64,000 nt of DNA from Acanthacorydalis orientalis (GCA_034766995.1 CM068313.1:38979996-39043995), one strand, 5' to 3'; counted from the stretch's first letter, positions 1 through 12,192 are shown. The notes: generated by a model not told the origin, from the letters alone. Made by a program: numbers and translations.

Positions 1-229
1 ATATGTATGTATGTATATATATACATATATAATAAATATTAAAATATTTCTTTATAATTATTTACATAATTTTCACTATGCTTCGTTTAAATAAAATATG
101 CTTGTGCATGCATGTGTATTATTTGAGGTTTTAGGGCGCTTCGACCATCTATATATATGTATATATATGGGAATGGATATGTGTATATTGTACGGTTATA
201 ACAGTTATGTACTTCATAATCGTTCTGCT

Positions 230-680
230 ATTTAGAATCGATTATCGACGACGGGAGAATAAGCAGAGAATTTAACAAATTTGTATGCAGCTCACAGTCC
301 CATATAAATAAACGTAAAATAATTGTTGTACTTTTCAAATATTTCTGTACGAAAGTTAACTATTCCATTCGATCATCTTTTTTTATTGGTCAATGCGTAA
401 ATGCAATCAATTTATGTGTCCATGATTGACAACCTCACCGATGTGTCCAAATTTCAAATGATATTCAAATGCGTCCAATGGCCCTACTATACACAAACCA
501 CGTATACATATGCACTACATTATATAATCCTGTTGAATAATTCAGGTGTGCAACTATAATTTGTGCGGTGGAATATTCGCAAAACACGTCCTGCAGATTG
601 ACGTAGGATTTTTAATATTTCGAAAAGCATGTCTACAGCCACTAACGGCGTGTCGTTTGAATACATAACTATGTGTCAAT
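230..680. other. Complex non-coding stretch near the left edge
   Basis: Less AT-rich than what follows, with CGATTATCGACGACGGGAGA and GCCACTAACGGCGTGTCG. No frame or RNA gene recognised. Confidence 0.2.
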
Positions 681-953
681 ATGTGCAAAACTAAATCTAT
701 GAAAAAGTTACTCTTTACAGAACATGTGTTAGTGTGATTCTTTTGTTCACTAGAGTTTAAAATTTAAATTAGTATTACAAGAAAATAGTTTTAGAGTCAA
801 GGACAAATTAAGGCTATATTTGAAATTTGCCAGTTTTGCGTTATTTGGAAAAAAGTTTTATCTGAATTCACATATTGATTTTTCAATAAGGGGTTTATGC
901 TGTTTCGATGTTTATACATTGCATATAATAGCTAATATTCAATAATTCATTTG

Positions 954-956
954 ATA

Positions 957-1014
<58 letters not shown>

Positions 1015-1015
1015 T
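954..1015. repeat. (TA)n microsatellite
   Basis: Nearly pure TA of about 60 bp with one TG interruption near the start. Shorter tracts follow at 1628-1654 and 2310-2326. The rest of 680-2077 is AT-rich sequence with no recognised gene. Confidence 0.95.
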
Positions 1016-1623
1016 TTATAAATTACAATTAATTTTTAATGAAGGTGTATTAGTTTAAAAAAATTTTAAGCAGTTATGAAATTTATAATTGTCATATTTA
1101 AGAATTTACTGATAGAAAAATATTTTTTTCCTTTTGAATAGATTTTAATGTTAAATGTTAATATTCCGAACCTTTTTTATTCAAATATTGTTTGCGTTTA
1201 CTTTCAATTAATTATTCAAGAATAATATTGAACATATTGAATGTGTACATTCGTACACACTTGTATATTATTGATTTACGATACGAATTAACACGATACG
1301 TATTTAGTTTTAAGCTTATTGTGTGACTTCAGTTATATTGGCTATACAAGGTATTGATATATGCGTAGATAGACGAAATGTTTTTCGTTTTATTATTAAT
1401 ATTAGGCCATTAAAAGTTTTAATTAGTGCTAAAAATTATGTATTTTTAATATCGTACATATGAGTAGTGCAAAGAAAAGTCATAATTCATTTTTAGAAAT
1501 AAAATCATTCGAAATTAGTATCTTGAAAAGTTAATTTTTTTACTAATATTATTTTTCTTGTGCACAATCGATATGTGTGAATCTATAAATATGTTTGATG
1601 GAAAATAATTTTTATATACATAA

Positions 1624-1654
<31 letters not shown>

Positions 1655-1790
1655 AACAATCTAAATGCAATTTTTTTTTTAAAAAAAAAAACAATAAAAT
1701 ACTAATACAAATATAATTTTATATATTCAAAAGTAAAAATGGATATCACAAGGTTATTTTTTTATCTGCCAATATACACTTAATAAAATA

Positions 1791-1796
<6 letters not shown>

Positions 1797-1829
<33 letters not shown>

Positions 1830-1860
1830 AGAGAGAGAGAAAGAAAAAGAGAGAAAGACT
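1797..1860. repeat. Compound (TA)n-(GA)n microsatellite
   Basis: About 30 bp of TA pass into about 30 bp of GAGAGAGA/GAAAGAAAAAGAGAGA, the only purine-type dinucleotide tract of note in the window. Confidence 0.9.
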
Positions 1861-2077
1861 ACTGAAGGGAAAGTCAAAGAACTTTCTGCGTGTACATGTA
1901 ATGTAAAAATTTAAATACTTTTCATAGAGACAGTCTTACATAAATAATAAATGGAAAATATTGATCTAATTAATAATAATGATTTGTTATTATTTAAGAG
2001 TTTAAATGAGACTAACATAAAATGAAATGTTTGTAAAACAAGCATGGTTTCTTGTCACCTTGTCAAAAGAGAAAGAT

Positions 2078-2130
2078 TATATATTATATATATATATATA
2101 TATACATAATATATATATATATATACATAT

Positions 2131-2176
<46 letters not shown>

Positions 2177-2182
2177 TATATA
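2078..2182. repeat. Compound (TA)n-(CA)n microsatellite
   Basis: Interrupted TA runs of about 85 bp end in CACACACACACA and a short TA tail. The following 2183-3157 is AT-rich without a recognised gene. Confidence 0.92.
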
Positions 2183-3154
2183 ATTTAAATTAAATTCGAC
2201 ATGGATAAAACGAATTTGCAAAATTGTTCAATCAAATTAAAAAGTGCTGACTAATCATGTAAATTATACTTCATCATTAATTTAATCATCTGAAAGGAAA
2301 TTGTAAGTATATATATATATATATAAAATATAATACATACTTGATAAAGAAAAACATATTTATTCTAATAAAAAATATTTTTTTACATTTTACTTAGCGA
2401 TTTTATATTTTAAATTACTTTTTTTGTTCACAGCCTAAATAGAGAGTGAATCTTAGTGCATAAAATAATATTATAACCTAATAAAGTTATTATTTAAGTT
2501 TATCGTATTTGTTTTTTTTTAATTAAATTGTTTTAAATTAATTTAAAATTTTGTCAAATGTTACACAAAATGTGAAAATAATATGACACGGAAATATCAC
2601 GATTATAATCAAATAATGAATTCTATCCAAGTTTATTTCAGAAAAGAAAAAAAATAAAATGGTAAATTGAAACGTAATTTTATTTAATATAGGAAAACAT
2701 CCACATTTTGTTTATTTTCAGTTAAATATTTATTTTTAACTTTATTGCTTACTTATTACCCTTTTGTTTGTTTTTCAGCATCTTTTCATATATTATGATA
2801 ATAAACAAGATTTTAAATCAATGGATTATACGAACTGAGTAATTGTTTATCATTGAACAATATTAATAATAAATTATAGAAAAAAAGTTATTTAGAAAAT
2901 CTACATTTTTTTATCCGTAGATATATTTTGTGCGTTACATTTACTTGGATGAAAAATATGGAATTAAAAGTAATGAGAAATAAGATAACACTTATTTCTA
3001 TCAAATAAGGCATAAAATAAAACAAAGCTTCAATTTTCTACTTAGAGAATACAGATATTGAAATTTAGTGAATGTACGGTTTTCATAAACAGTTTAGGTA
3101 AGTGGAAAATTAGTTTAAATATTGATTTTTTGAAATTAATAAAATGTTGTGATT

Positions 3155-3157
<3 letters not shown>

Positions 3158-3212
<55 letters not shown>
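3158..3212. repeat. (TA)n microsatellite
   Basis: Pure TA, 55 bp, directly abutting the GC-rich island at 3213. Confidence 0.95.
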
Positions 3213-3215
<3 letters not shown>

Positions 3216-3520
3216 GTAAGTTCCCGCGTGTAAAAGTATATCATTAAATAAACAATTGTACAAAAGACTGAGCAGAGCATGACATAGAGAAAAGCCGAAC
3301 TCGCGCTGTGGAGAGATCATGGCTTCCGTCAAACCGTGCGACGGTGGCTGTGCTTCTGGACCGCTGTATCTGCGCGCTGCCATGCCGCCGCTGTAGTGCT
3401 GTAGCGTATCCGTTGGTCTATAGTTAGCTGCTTAATTAGTGCGGTTTCATCGCTAACAGAGACCTATTGTTTTAGCGAATACCGTAGCCACGGTTTGTTC
3501 AAACGATAGATAGCACAGTT
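3213..3520. other. GC-rich island with a short plus-strand ORF
   Basis: GC-rich sequence directly after a (TA)n tract. GATCATGGCTTCC gives an ATG at 3319 in a fair Kozak context opening a 25-residue frame to TAG at 3394-3396. The minus strand carries a frame (3042..3383) that runs into the TA repeat. Neither has a recognised domain. A 5' UTR/promoter-type island is the most likely reading. Confidence 0.3.
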
Positions 3521-4318
3521 GATGAAGAGACAAAATTGATGTGTCTTCCAAGCTGTTAAGATGTTTGGATAATATATGAATGTGACAGATCTTACAAGAA
3601 TTCGTTCAACTTAATACTTCCTTTACTTAATTGAACATTCGTGTATGTATTTAAGTCGTATGTAAATATGATCATTTCACGAGATAATGTTTCGTTTTTA
3701 CACGAATCATATATGCACGAGACGTGTACCCTTTTGAAATTAATTGAAAAAACATTTGATATATTTTCGTTTATTATGTTTTATCAGCATAGTTTTATCA
3801 ACGAGTAAGAATAGTTTAAACGAATTTGAAAATGGAACAGAAGTCAATTGACTTGGTTTTCTTATTTTTGTTTCAAAGTAAATATTATTGAGTTGAATCC
3901 CTAAAAAAATAACTGATTTAATTACAAGAACCTAATGTTTAAAATTAGTTTAAAATTGTTTAAAATTCATACAAAGATGTTAAATCTAAATTCGATTTTA
4001 CTTTTATTAAGAAACCAGTTATTATACACTTTTTGGATAATCATGTAAAAATAAATAAAAACTGTTGATAAAATACTTCAAAGCAAATAGAGACCCCACA
4101 CACAGCCGTCAAGTGTGTAATAGTAAAAAAGATGTATTTATATCGTGAAAGCTTAAATATTTTCAGAAAACTAACAAGTAATGCTAAATTAGAGTATTTT
4201 TCAGTTTTTTCAAATAAGATTTTGTTTTGGTAACATTCTTACATTTTTTAAAAATTATATTTATCTATTATATTCATAATAATATTGAATTAATTAATAT
4301 TGAATTAAATATAGTCGG

Positions 4319-4319
<1 letters not shown>

Positions 4320-4373
<54 letters not shown>

Positions 4374-4374
4374 G
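4320..4374. repeat. (TA)n microsatellite
   Basis: About 54 bp of TA with one TG. The YIYI-type peptides it would encode in frames on either strand are artefacts. 3520-4960 otherwise shows only AT-rich sequence with nothing recognised. Confidence 0.95.
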
Positions 4375-5013
4375 AAGGTTCGGAAGTGGTATTGATTTCT
4401 TTATTTATACTTAAATAAATTGCCTCCTTTCCCCAAATAATACATTAATAGAGATGATTGCAATCCTTTATGAATATCACATTTTTTATACGGATATAAT
4501 ATGAAAATTTTTCTTTATAATTCGATTTTATTTACTTAAAAATTCCATACTGTGGGAGATTATTTTCGGACATTATACACATAACTGTGTTTTTTATTAC
4601 ATAAAGTTTAGTATTGATCTCTCAAATTCATCATTTATGTTGTATAAAAAGGACGACTAAAAATGTCTTGGTTTTGAAACTATTTCTTAAAAATTATCTT
4701 AGTCCTTGAATGAATCCGACTTTCCGAAGATCAACAGAAATATACTGTTCTTCGTCATTTCAAACTATTGTTGTTAATATGTTTTAAACGAGGTTTTAAA
4801 TAGTCAGTTCAATTGTTTAGTGGATTTTATTTTCCATATTTTAGCTTTTTAGAAGATAAAAAATACTTGCATTCGGACTATTTATCTTACTGGTCTTTTT
4901 TTCCGATTACTTGATTTGTGACCAGTTCTATGCGTTAGATGTGTAAATTTAATTTAATTTTGATATCTATTTATGATCCAGTTTTAACGAATAAATTGAA
5001 TGTATACAGGTGC

Positions 5014-5014
<1 letters not shown>

Positions 5015-5069
<55 letters not shown>
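5015..5069. repeat. (TA)n microsatellite
   Basis: Pure TA of about 54 bp followed by GTATGTGCGTATGTATGTGTG. Two more pure tracts lie at 5354-5402 and 5467-5530, so three long tracts fall within 520 bp. Confidence 0.95.
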
Positions 5070-5070
<1 letters not shown>

Positions 5071-5351
5071 CTGTATGTGCGTATGTATGTGTGTACATAA
5101 ACATTAACATGATACGGCACAATGAAAAATATATAATAAAAGTGCAGTTCTTTTTTAATGCCAGTATCAAAATAAGTTATCTGGTAACTTTATATGTTCT
5201 ACATATGGCAACAGAAAATACTCATGTGTCAGATAAAGTATTCTGAGATTAAAATCAGTCGACTAGCTATGCAACTGCAGTATGTAGTAGAATAACAGGT
5301 CTTTTTAAAAATAACACTTATTGATTATTCCTCTTATTTCAGAACATAAAA

Positions 5352-5353
<2 letters not shown>

Positions 5354-5409
<56 letters not shown>

Positions 5410-5464
5410 TATTATTTTTGAATTTGTCAACTCTTTCAAAAAATTTAAACTTTATTAAACACTA

Positions 5465-5530
<66 letters not shown>
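5354..5530. repeat. Two adjacent (TA)n microsatellites
   Basis: Tracts of about 49 and 64 bp separated by 64 bp of unique AT-rich sequence (AATAAATATTATTTTTGAAT and on). 5531-6096 holds no recognised gene. Confidence 0.95.
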
Positions 5531-6095
5531 TATTAGTAAATGACAATACACAATTATTAAGCGACTGATATAATCTGTTTTGTTTTCACTTTCGTTTGTT
5601 ACAAATTTGATTAGAACATTAGCGCAGTGAGTACTCTTATTGTCTTTTATCATATTTGTGTGAATTGGAATTAAAATATTTGCATTTTTTTGAATTACGA
5701 AAGAACTGTTTAATCGAATCAAACATACATATTTACGTTGAATGATAAATGGAAAAGGGAAAAATAAATACGAAATCAGGCAATAAAAAACGCTTTTACA
5801 ATAACATATTTCAATAATATGAGATAATTAATATTGTTTTAACTGAAAACTGAATGAGAAAAATGATTTGTCTGCAAAGAAAAGAATTTGTCTGTTGTTA
5901 ATTATTGTTGGACAAGCAGTAAACACTTAAATTTATCTTTAACGAATCACAAACAAATGACATTTAAGAAATTTAATATTTATTTGTTTTCGCAATATAC
6001 ACTTTGGCTGACGTTGACTTTTCTTTAGACAAATGTATGTAAAACCAAAGTATACATATGAAGAAACACACTCATTTCTATATATGTGTGTACGA

Positions 6096-6096
<1 letters not shown>

Positions 6097-6162
<66 letters not shown>

Positions 6163-6180
6163 TATATATATATATATATA
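6097..6180. repeat. (TA)n microsatellite
   Basis: 84 bp of TA with a single TGTT interruption near 6160. A further TA-to-TG tract lies at 6367-6424. Confidence 0.95.
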
Positions 6181-6361
6181 AATTCATTTGACATATTTTC
6201 AATAAAACTATGACATATATTTAAAAAAGGTTAATCAGCTCTGATGTAGAACAGAGATTATCAATTAATTTTCTTTTTGGTTAGTTGAAACGTTTTGTAA
6301 TTTCACCAAGGTTTGCTAATTATAGTTTGTCCATTTCTCAGTGTTTTTATCATTTGAAAAT

Positions 6362-6366
<5 letters not shown>

Positions 6367-6423
<57 letters not shown>

Positions 6424-6424
6424 A
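6367..6424. repeat. Compound (TA)n-(TG)n microsatellite
   Basis: About 39 bp of TA pass into about 19 bp of TG. TA-to-TG transitions of this kind recur at 35880, 42603, 46284 and 48418. Confidence 0.93.
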
Positions 6425-6589
6425 TTAAAAAATAAGTACTTATGCAGATAGATATATTTAATAGTTTATTGGTATTCATCTTGAAGCGCTCATAATATTT
6501 TCTTGTATATAAATATCATGGAAACGCTGTTTGATGCAATGTACAAGAAATATTAGATTGAATTTAATATCTACAGGTATTAAAATTTC

Positions 6590-7120
6590 ACATCTGTTTA
6601 TCGTACGTAGCCAACAAATCAAAACGCAGTGCGTTTCGAACCGCTAATAACCAAATTGCCATATTTTCTCATTGTTCCACGCATTGTCAGATATGATCAC
6701 TATAATATTATGTGAATTACTCGTCGAGGGAGATACCTAAATAGTAAATTGAAATCCCCATAAAACATTCATTGTCGGCCTTACTGAAAACACTTTCTCT
6801 CACATGTCGCTGCAGATACTTATCACTATAGCTCTTATCTGATTACACATCGCTTGTAAAGCTGTTTGCTCTAGCATGGGGGTGCTTAATCCGATTAAGC
6901 TACCGCACTTTAACACGTACATCCCCCGCAAATTACGACCGCCGTCCTTATTTATTGTTGGCTTAGAGACGAAAACACTTCGCTCTATTAAGTAATAAGT
7001 CTGGACTGTATAATTGGTTAGATATCATCTGTAAGTGTATAATACCGGTGTATTGTTGGGGGTTCGTTCACTATGGAGATATGTAGAATCTGTTGATTGT
7101 TTTGCTGAGTACGATGAAAT
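6590..7120. promoter_or_regulatory. High-complexity island, candidate cis-regulatory module
   Basis: About 500 bp free of microsatellites and richer in GC than its surroundings, with no reading frame. GCTTAATCCGATTAAGC (6884-6900) is a palindrome apart from its centre and contains TAATCCGATTA, a paired site for K50-type homeodomains (Bicoid/Otx class). Nearby are GATA-type sites (CTTATCACTATAGCTCTTATCTGATTA region, 6818-6844) and GTACATCCCCCGCAAATTAC. Clustering of such sites suggests an enhancer. Function is inferred. Confidence 0.4.
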
Positions 7121-7255
7121 AAACTCCGTATAAATTAGTTTACGTTTCTAATAATAAACTCAGCCATCCTGTTGTTTAGTAAATTACATTTCGTTGCTTT
7201 TCATGCTAAATGTAACAGTTTTAAAGTATAGAAAAATCTTTTAATTTTTTTAGTC

Positions 7256-7260
<5 letters not shown>

Positions 7261-7329
<69 letters not shown>

Positions 7330-7354
7330 AGTATATATATATATATATATATAT
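7261..7354. repeat. Compound (TA)n-(TATG)n-(TA)n microsatellite
   Basis: TA run, then five GTAT units, then a second TA run. Confidence 0.95.
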
Positions 7355-7622
7355 GTAAATTTGGAATATATTAATGTCTATTTAATGGTGATGTCTGTTG
7401 ATAATATTTTATGAAACAATGGAATCGGTCATTAATTACTAAAAATCATTCAAAACAATTTTTCAATTATTATTATTTACTATAATTTTAAATGTGGTCT
7501 TTTGTCATATTAATCAATTATATACCATTTCATAAAAAATTTTTTCACTCTTTGAAAACCCAAGATGAAATTTTATGTTAAAAAAGAGTATTTAAGAAAG
7601 GAATTAAGTATATAAAAATACA

Positions 7623-8197
7623 TTGGGTTGGTAGGAAATATGGTTACTGTTAATTACGGTTTTTGTTTTCTGAATTCTAACCTTAATTTTTTTCAATTAA
7701 AGTGTCGTTTCATCGTGGTCATGTTAATATCATTTTAAATAGTATTTTCTGCCTGTATTTGGGTATTAATAGCGACTTTGGTATTATTATTAATTTTGCT
7801 TCAAATTGGGCCATTGAATTAAAGATGGAAAAGAAGCAAGTAAGAGTAATTTTTGTAGGGGTTCAAAACGGGTGGTAAAACAGCAGAAACTGCTCGTAAA
7901 CTAAACGATGATTTTGGTGTGGGCGCTGTTAAGGAACGTACCATACAATGATGGTTCCAAAAATATCGTGTAAGGGACGAGAGCTTTGAAGATGGAGAAG
8001 GTCGTGGGCGTTCTTTTTCAGTTCATAACGATCAACTAAGGGCATTAGTTGAATCAGAACCAAGCACAACAATTCAAGAGTTTGCACAAAAGTTAAGCGT
8101 TAATCATATAACAGTTCTGGATCGCCTAAATCCACTTAAATAAAAAAATGTATGAGTTTGAAGGCCATACACCACAATTATTTTTCTACCAAACTAA
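7623..8197 (+). mobile_element. Internally deleted mariner (cecropia/Hsmar1-like), copy A
   Basis: About 575 bp. It opens with a GGTTGGTAGGAAA-type inverted terminal repeat (broken by a roughly 12-bp insertion) followed by TTACGGTTTTTG, and closes with the complement, CAATTATTTTTCTACC then AAACTAA. Between the ends lie a 5' UTR and the N-terminal third of a transposase. Coding sequence then passes straight into the 3' terminal repeat, so the whole DDE catalytic part is missing. Copies at 27749 and 56443 have the same structure and the same junction, which marks a non-autonomous family rather than three separate truncations. Confidence 0.85.
7825..8180 (+). pseudogene. Mariner transposase N-terminal (HTH) fragment, copy A
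   Basis: Starts MEKKQVRVIF. After a frameshift it continues with a paired-like helix-turn-helix segment (TAETARKLNDDFGVG), an in-frame TGA where the family has a Trp codon (CAA TGA TGG TTC), and then the second HTH region (LRALVESEPSTTIQEFAQKL, VNHITVLDRL). These match the DNA-binding half of Hsmar1/cecropia-type mariner transposases. No D,D34D motif follows. It is a pseudogene with at least one frameshift and one premature stop. It could once have encoded an HTH-only protein of about 110 residues. Confidence 0.8.
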
Positions 8198-8429
8198 CAG
8201 AATGAATTAAAAGACATTTTCTATATTAATGATATGTATAGATATATATGATTTATCTAATTCTAAAAAATATATACATGTAAAGAAATAAATAACTAAA
8301 ACTATATCAAAGGTGATGTATCTTTAATATAGGAAAATTTGTGATCTTTCACTTAAAAAAAATAATTTATAATACTAAAACTTTATGGAATTGTTTGATA
8401 TGCTTATAATATAATGCTATACATATACA

Positions 8430-8441
8430 AACATACACACT

Positions 8442-8511
<70 letters not shown>

Positions 8512-8546
8512 TATGACAAAAGACCACATATATATATATATACACA
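8430..8546. repeat. Compound (CA)n/(TA)n microsatellite
   Basis: Alternating CACACA and TATATA blocks over about 115 bp. The minus-strand frame 8367..8612 is created by it and is not a gene. Confidence 0.92.
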
Positions 8547-8689
8547 AAAGTGTGTTTGTGTGATTTTTCTGTATTTAAGTCTGTCTGAAAACAAAAATAT
8601 TGATATTGACAAAATTTTGAATTTTAAATAAAATAATGATTACTAATTTTATATAATTTCCGATTTAATGAAAAAAACTTATACAAATA

Positions 8690-9060
8690 CTCTTTTTCAT
8701 ATTACATACGTAGTTAAGGTGCAAGAGTACACTTGTACTCGAAGAAGGTTTCTAGATAGTAACTAACTTATCCGTATACAGGCTACGTCTCGTATACATT
8801 TCCAGCAGTCCAAAGATAGAGATGACATCGTTACACGTACGAGATACGAACGCGACCGTTGGGATGCTACGGTAAGCCCGGTAAGAAAACCAGGACAGAC
8901 AGATCTAATTTAGTGGAACATGAGTAAAATGTATTGAGGTCTGTTGCTGCTGTGTACCATCTTACGTAGCCGAGTGCGTATCCCGCCACTTTTTTTTATG
9001 TCGAATTTCACTGTTATCAGGTAAGGAAAAGTACCTGATGTCATACACGATGGATTCTAT
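8690..9060. other. Complex island with splice-donor-like sites
   Basis: Non-repetitive and GC-richer. Contains CGGTAAG twice within 12 bp (about 8870-8886) and CAGGTAAGGA (9019-9028), good matches to the donor consensus, but no open frame leads into them. CAGGTAAGGAAAAGTACCTG also forms a small stem-loop. Possibly non-coding exon sequence. Confidence 0.2.
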
Positions 9061-9139
9061 TTTTGGTGTACTGACGGAATGAATGGATTATTTATATTTA
9101 CAATATATTTTTTTATTGTCGTATGCAATAAAGTTATTT

Positions 9140-9214
9140 TTAAATAACGATCAATTTCAGTAATTACATGTATTTTTTTCATAATATTACTATACCTGTA
9201 ACTTTGTTAATATG

Positions 9215-9254
<40 letters not shown>

Positions 9255-9329
9255 CATATTAACAAAATTACAGGTATAATAATATTATAAAAAAATTACA
9301 AGTAATTACTGAAATTGGATGTTATTTAA
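9140..9329. repeat. Long palindrome with a (TA)n loop
   Basis: Arms 9140-9218 and 9251-9329 (79 bp each) are complementary at about 70 of 79 positions by my alignment, and the loop is a (TA)n run of about 32 bp. The arm contains CAATTTCAGTAATTACATGT and TATACCTGTAACTTTGTTAA. Outward of the arms, weaker complementarity continues for a few bases. The structure could extrude a long cruciform. No transposon terminus is recognised. Confidence 0.8.
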
Positions 9330-9537
9330 TAATAATATTGTAGAGAAATAGATAGACAAGTCAGTGTGTGTGTGTGTGCGTATGAGAATATCGATTTGAA
9401 ATTAAATAAACGTAAGTCGTAAAACTGTCGTCAAAACATAACAAATAGAGAATTTTAATAAGTTTAAAGCTAAAAATTAATTATGTAACACAAATAGACA
9501 ATATATTTATGTGCATATATACATGCATACATACAAC

Positions 9538-9541
<4 letters not shown>

Positions 9542-9581
<40 letters not shown>

Positions 9582-9758
9582 CGTATTTTCTATATGTATA
9601 AATAGATAGATAGATACGTTCAATTAATTTTAATAATAATTCACAACATATCGACAATAAAAATTCAAATAACATTTACAATTGTATATATTTTTGTTTC
9701 AGTATATTTTAATGTTTGGTTGAAATGTTTGTTTATTTATGAATAAATATAAATAAAG

Positions 9759-9790
<32 letters not shown>

Positions 9791-9795
9791 TGTAT

Positions 9796-9866
<71 letters not shown>
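9542..9866. repeat. TA-rich satellite block
   Basis: A 34-bp TA tract at 9542 and an interrupted TA array at 9759-9866 (TATATATG variants) flank about 180 bp of AT-rich unique sequence. Nothing else recognised from 9330 to 10360. Confidence 0.9.
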
Positions 9867-9868
<2 letters not shown>

Positions 9869-10356
9869 AAATATATTTATTTTATCAACATTGAAGTTGT
9901 TCATTAATAAAATAATTTACAAAACAGTGAAATAATATACTTATTAGTAATGTAAAAGAAAATACATTTAAACATTTTAGTTTTCACTCCATGTGGGTTT
10001 TAAAATTTATTTATAGTTATTTAAGTAAGTATTTATTAAGCTTTATTTACGTTCAGTTAAACATTATTTTATTATATTTTTATCGGATTTTGCAATTATA
10101 ATTGTCCTGTATACTACTGAAATATTTATACGGAGGTAAATTATTTTATATTCTTGTTATTGTATTTTGTGAGTCGTTATATTCCCTTTTGTCTGCTGTG
10201 ACCGACTTCGATGTTTCCATTAACTTCACGTATTCTTGAATTGTTTTTATTTGTGATGTTGAAATTCTGCTCTGAAGTTGAATTTTATTCAAAGAAGTCG
10301 AAACCAGTCTAACCAGGTAAAAAGAAATACTTCAGTTCACAAAAATGCAATACTGG

Positions 10357-10360
<4 letters not shown>

Positions 10361-10424
<64 letters not shown>
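10361..10424. repeat. (TA)n microsatellite
   Basis: 64 bp, pure. The frame that follows (10484..10726, 80 codons) has no recognisable domain and an AT-biased composition like its surroundings. Confidence 0.95.
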
Positions 10425-10426
<2 letters not shown>

Positions 10427-10925
10427 AATCACGAGATACAAAAATAGCTACTTATGACAATAAATAATTAAAGTAATGTATGAATGTTTGTATGTGTACG
10501 TAAGGTATTTGTTTATATACGTGAAACATTGATGTTCACATTTATACATTTTCAAACTTCTTTTTATTGTCGATTAAACATTTTTGTTAATTATGTTATT
10601 GGGATTAGAAACAATGTTTCGAAAGTATTTTCATTATCTCTACTTTCCAAATATTTCCTCCGACTATATTTTTTAATTAGAATCGTTGCCAATTATAATA
10701 ACGGCCGTTCGATTATGTGTATGTAGGTACGAATAAAAATTCTTATAAATATTTACACATTATAAACTCGGTATACACCTGCTGCTATAACGAAGTTTGA
10801 CAATAAATATAATTATTTTTATCTTTAATGAAATAATGAAAAATATGCTAAATAAATAAAATAAATTTATACAAACACAAATAAATATACAAATCTGATT
10901 TCTATGTCATCTGCTGCTGTATGAC

Positions 10926-11038
<113 letters not shown>

Positions 11039-11360
11039 TTATTATTTTTGCTGAATCGTTTAAATTTAATTAAAATCATGTCTTGTAAAGTCTATTTACA
11101 AATGATACTTGCTTCAATATTGATAGATTGTTTTGTTAGGAACAAATAAGAATAACATAGAACTCATATTTTGTAAATATTAAGTATTCTAATAAAAAAA
11201 ATATTTAACTCAACACATTTAGAAAAAGAATTGTTTTTTTATTCGTCAATGAATAATTTATATGCTAGTTAATTATTTTTATATGATAAAATGTTTAATA
11301 TTAAATTATTACATAATATAAAATATTACTTTAAATAAGACTTTTTTAATTAAATGTTGG

Positions 11361-11402
11361 TATCTATCTATATTTATATCTATATCTATCTATCTATCTA
11401 TC

Positions 11403-11440
<38 letters not shown>
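11361..11440. repeat. Compound (TATC)n-(TA)n microsatellite
   Basis: TATC/TATATC units followed by about 36 bp of TA. Confidence 0.93.
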
Positions 11441-11447
<7 letters not shown>

Positions 11448-11744
11448 TATGAGGATGTGTGTGTATGCTGTAGAAAAATATGATATAAAACTTAGATCAT
11501 TAATATGGAAATAAGATGAAAACTTTTCAAAAGTGCATACAAAAAGGAACAGAATCATATCTTTTTTATAGGATAAGAAAGATTATGTTTCATGTTAGAA
11601 CTCAAGGGACTCTTTCTAAAAATGAGTTAAATATTAATAGAAATCTGAGCAATATTGATGCATATAATAACAAATATTCATTATATGATAATATATCCAA
11701 TCACAATATTGCAAATGAAATATGTTTTGACAAGAATATAACTA

Positions 11745-11746
<2 letters not shown>

Positions 11747-11797
<51 letters not shown>
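11747..11797. repeat. (TA)n microsatellite inside a 119-codon open frame
   Basis: 51 bp of TA. The frame 11516..11875 runs through it, encoding an Asn/Lys-rich stretch then alternating Ile-Tyr. No domain is recognised and the composition matches random AT-rich sequence, so it is not annotated as a gene. Confidence 0.93.
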
Positions 11798-11800
<3 letters not shown>

Positions 11801-12192
11801 GGAAATGAAAATAGAAATAATCATGGGAACTTACTTTATTGCTGGGAAGTTAACAGTCAAAAAATGTATATATAAACTGCCATTATGTATATGTTTATTT
11901 ATTTCATATATTAAGATTATAAATATTGAATATGTAAAAAGTAGAAAAGTTTATTTAAATATTATTTTATAAAAAAATGTATCGTTGTTTACAATTTGAA
12001 AAATTTTAATTCAAAATTTCTACTCTTGTCCTAATAAGAAACTTTTGAAGAGAAACACATTTGAGCATTCAATTCACGCTTTCATTATGTAGTAATTTAA
12101 AGTTTAAAATAATAGTTTGATTTATATCACATTAAATCATCATTTTATTCTACTTGACAATGAAGTTAATTGAAATAAACGAAATAATTCTA

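Noticed and set aside
11516..11875. 119-codon plus-strand frame as a gene
   Set aside because: Asn/Lys/Ile-rich composition like random AT-rich DNA, with the last third from a TA tract and no domain.
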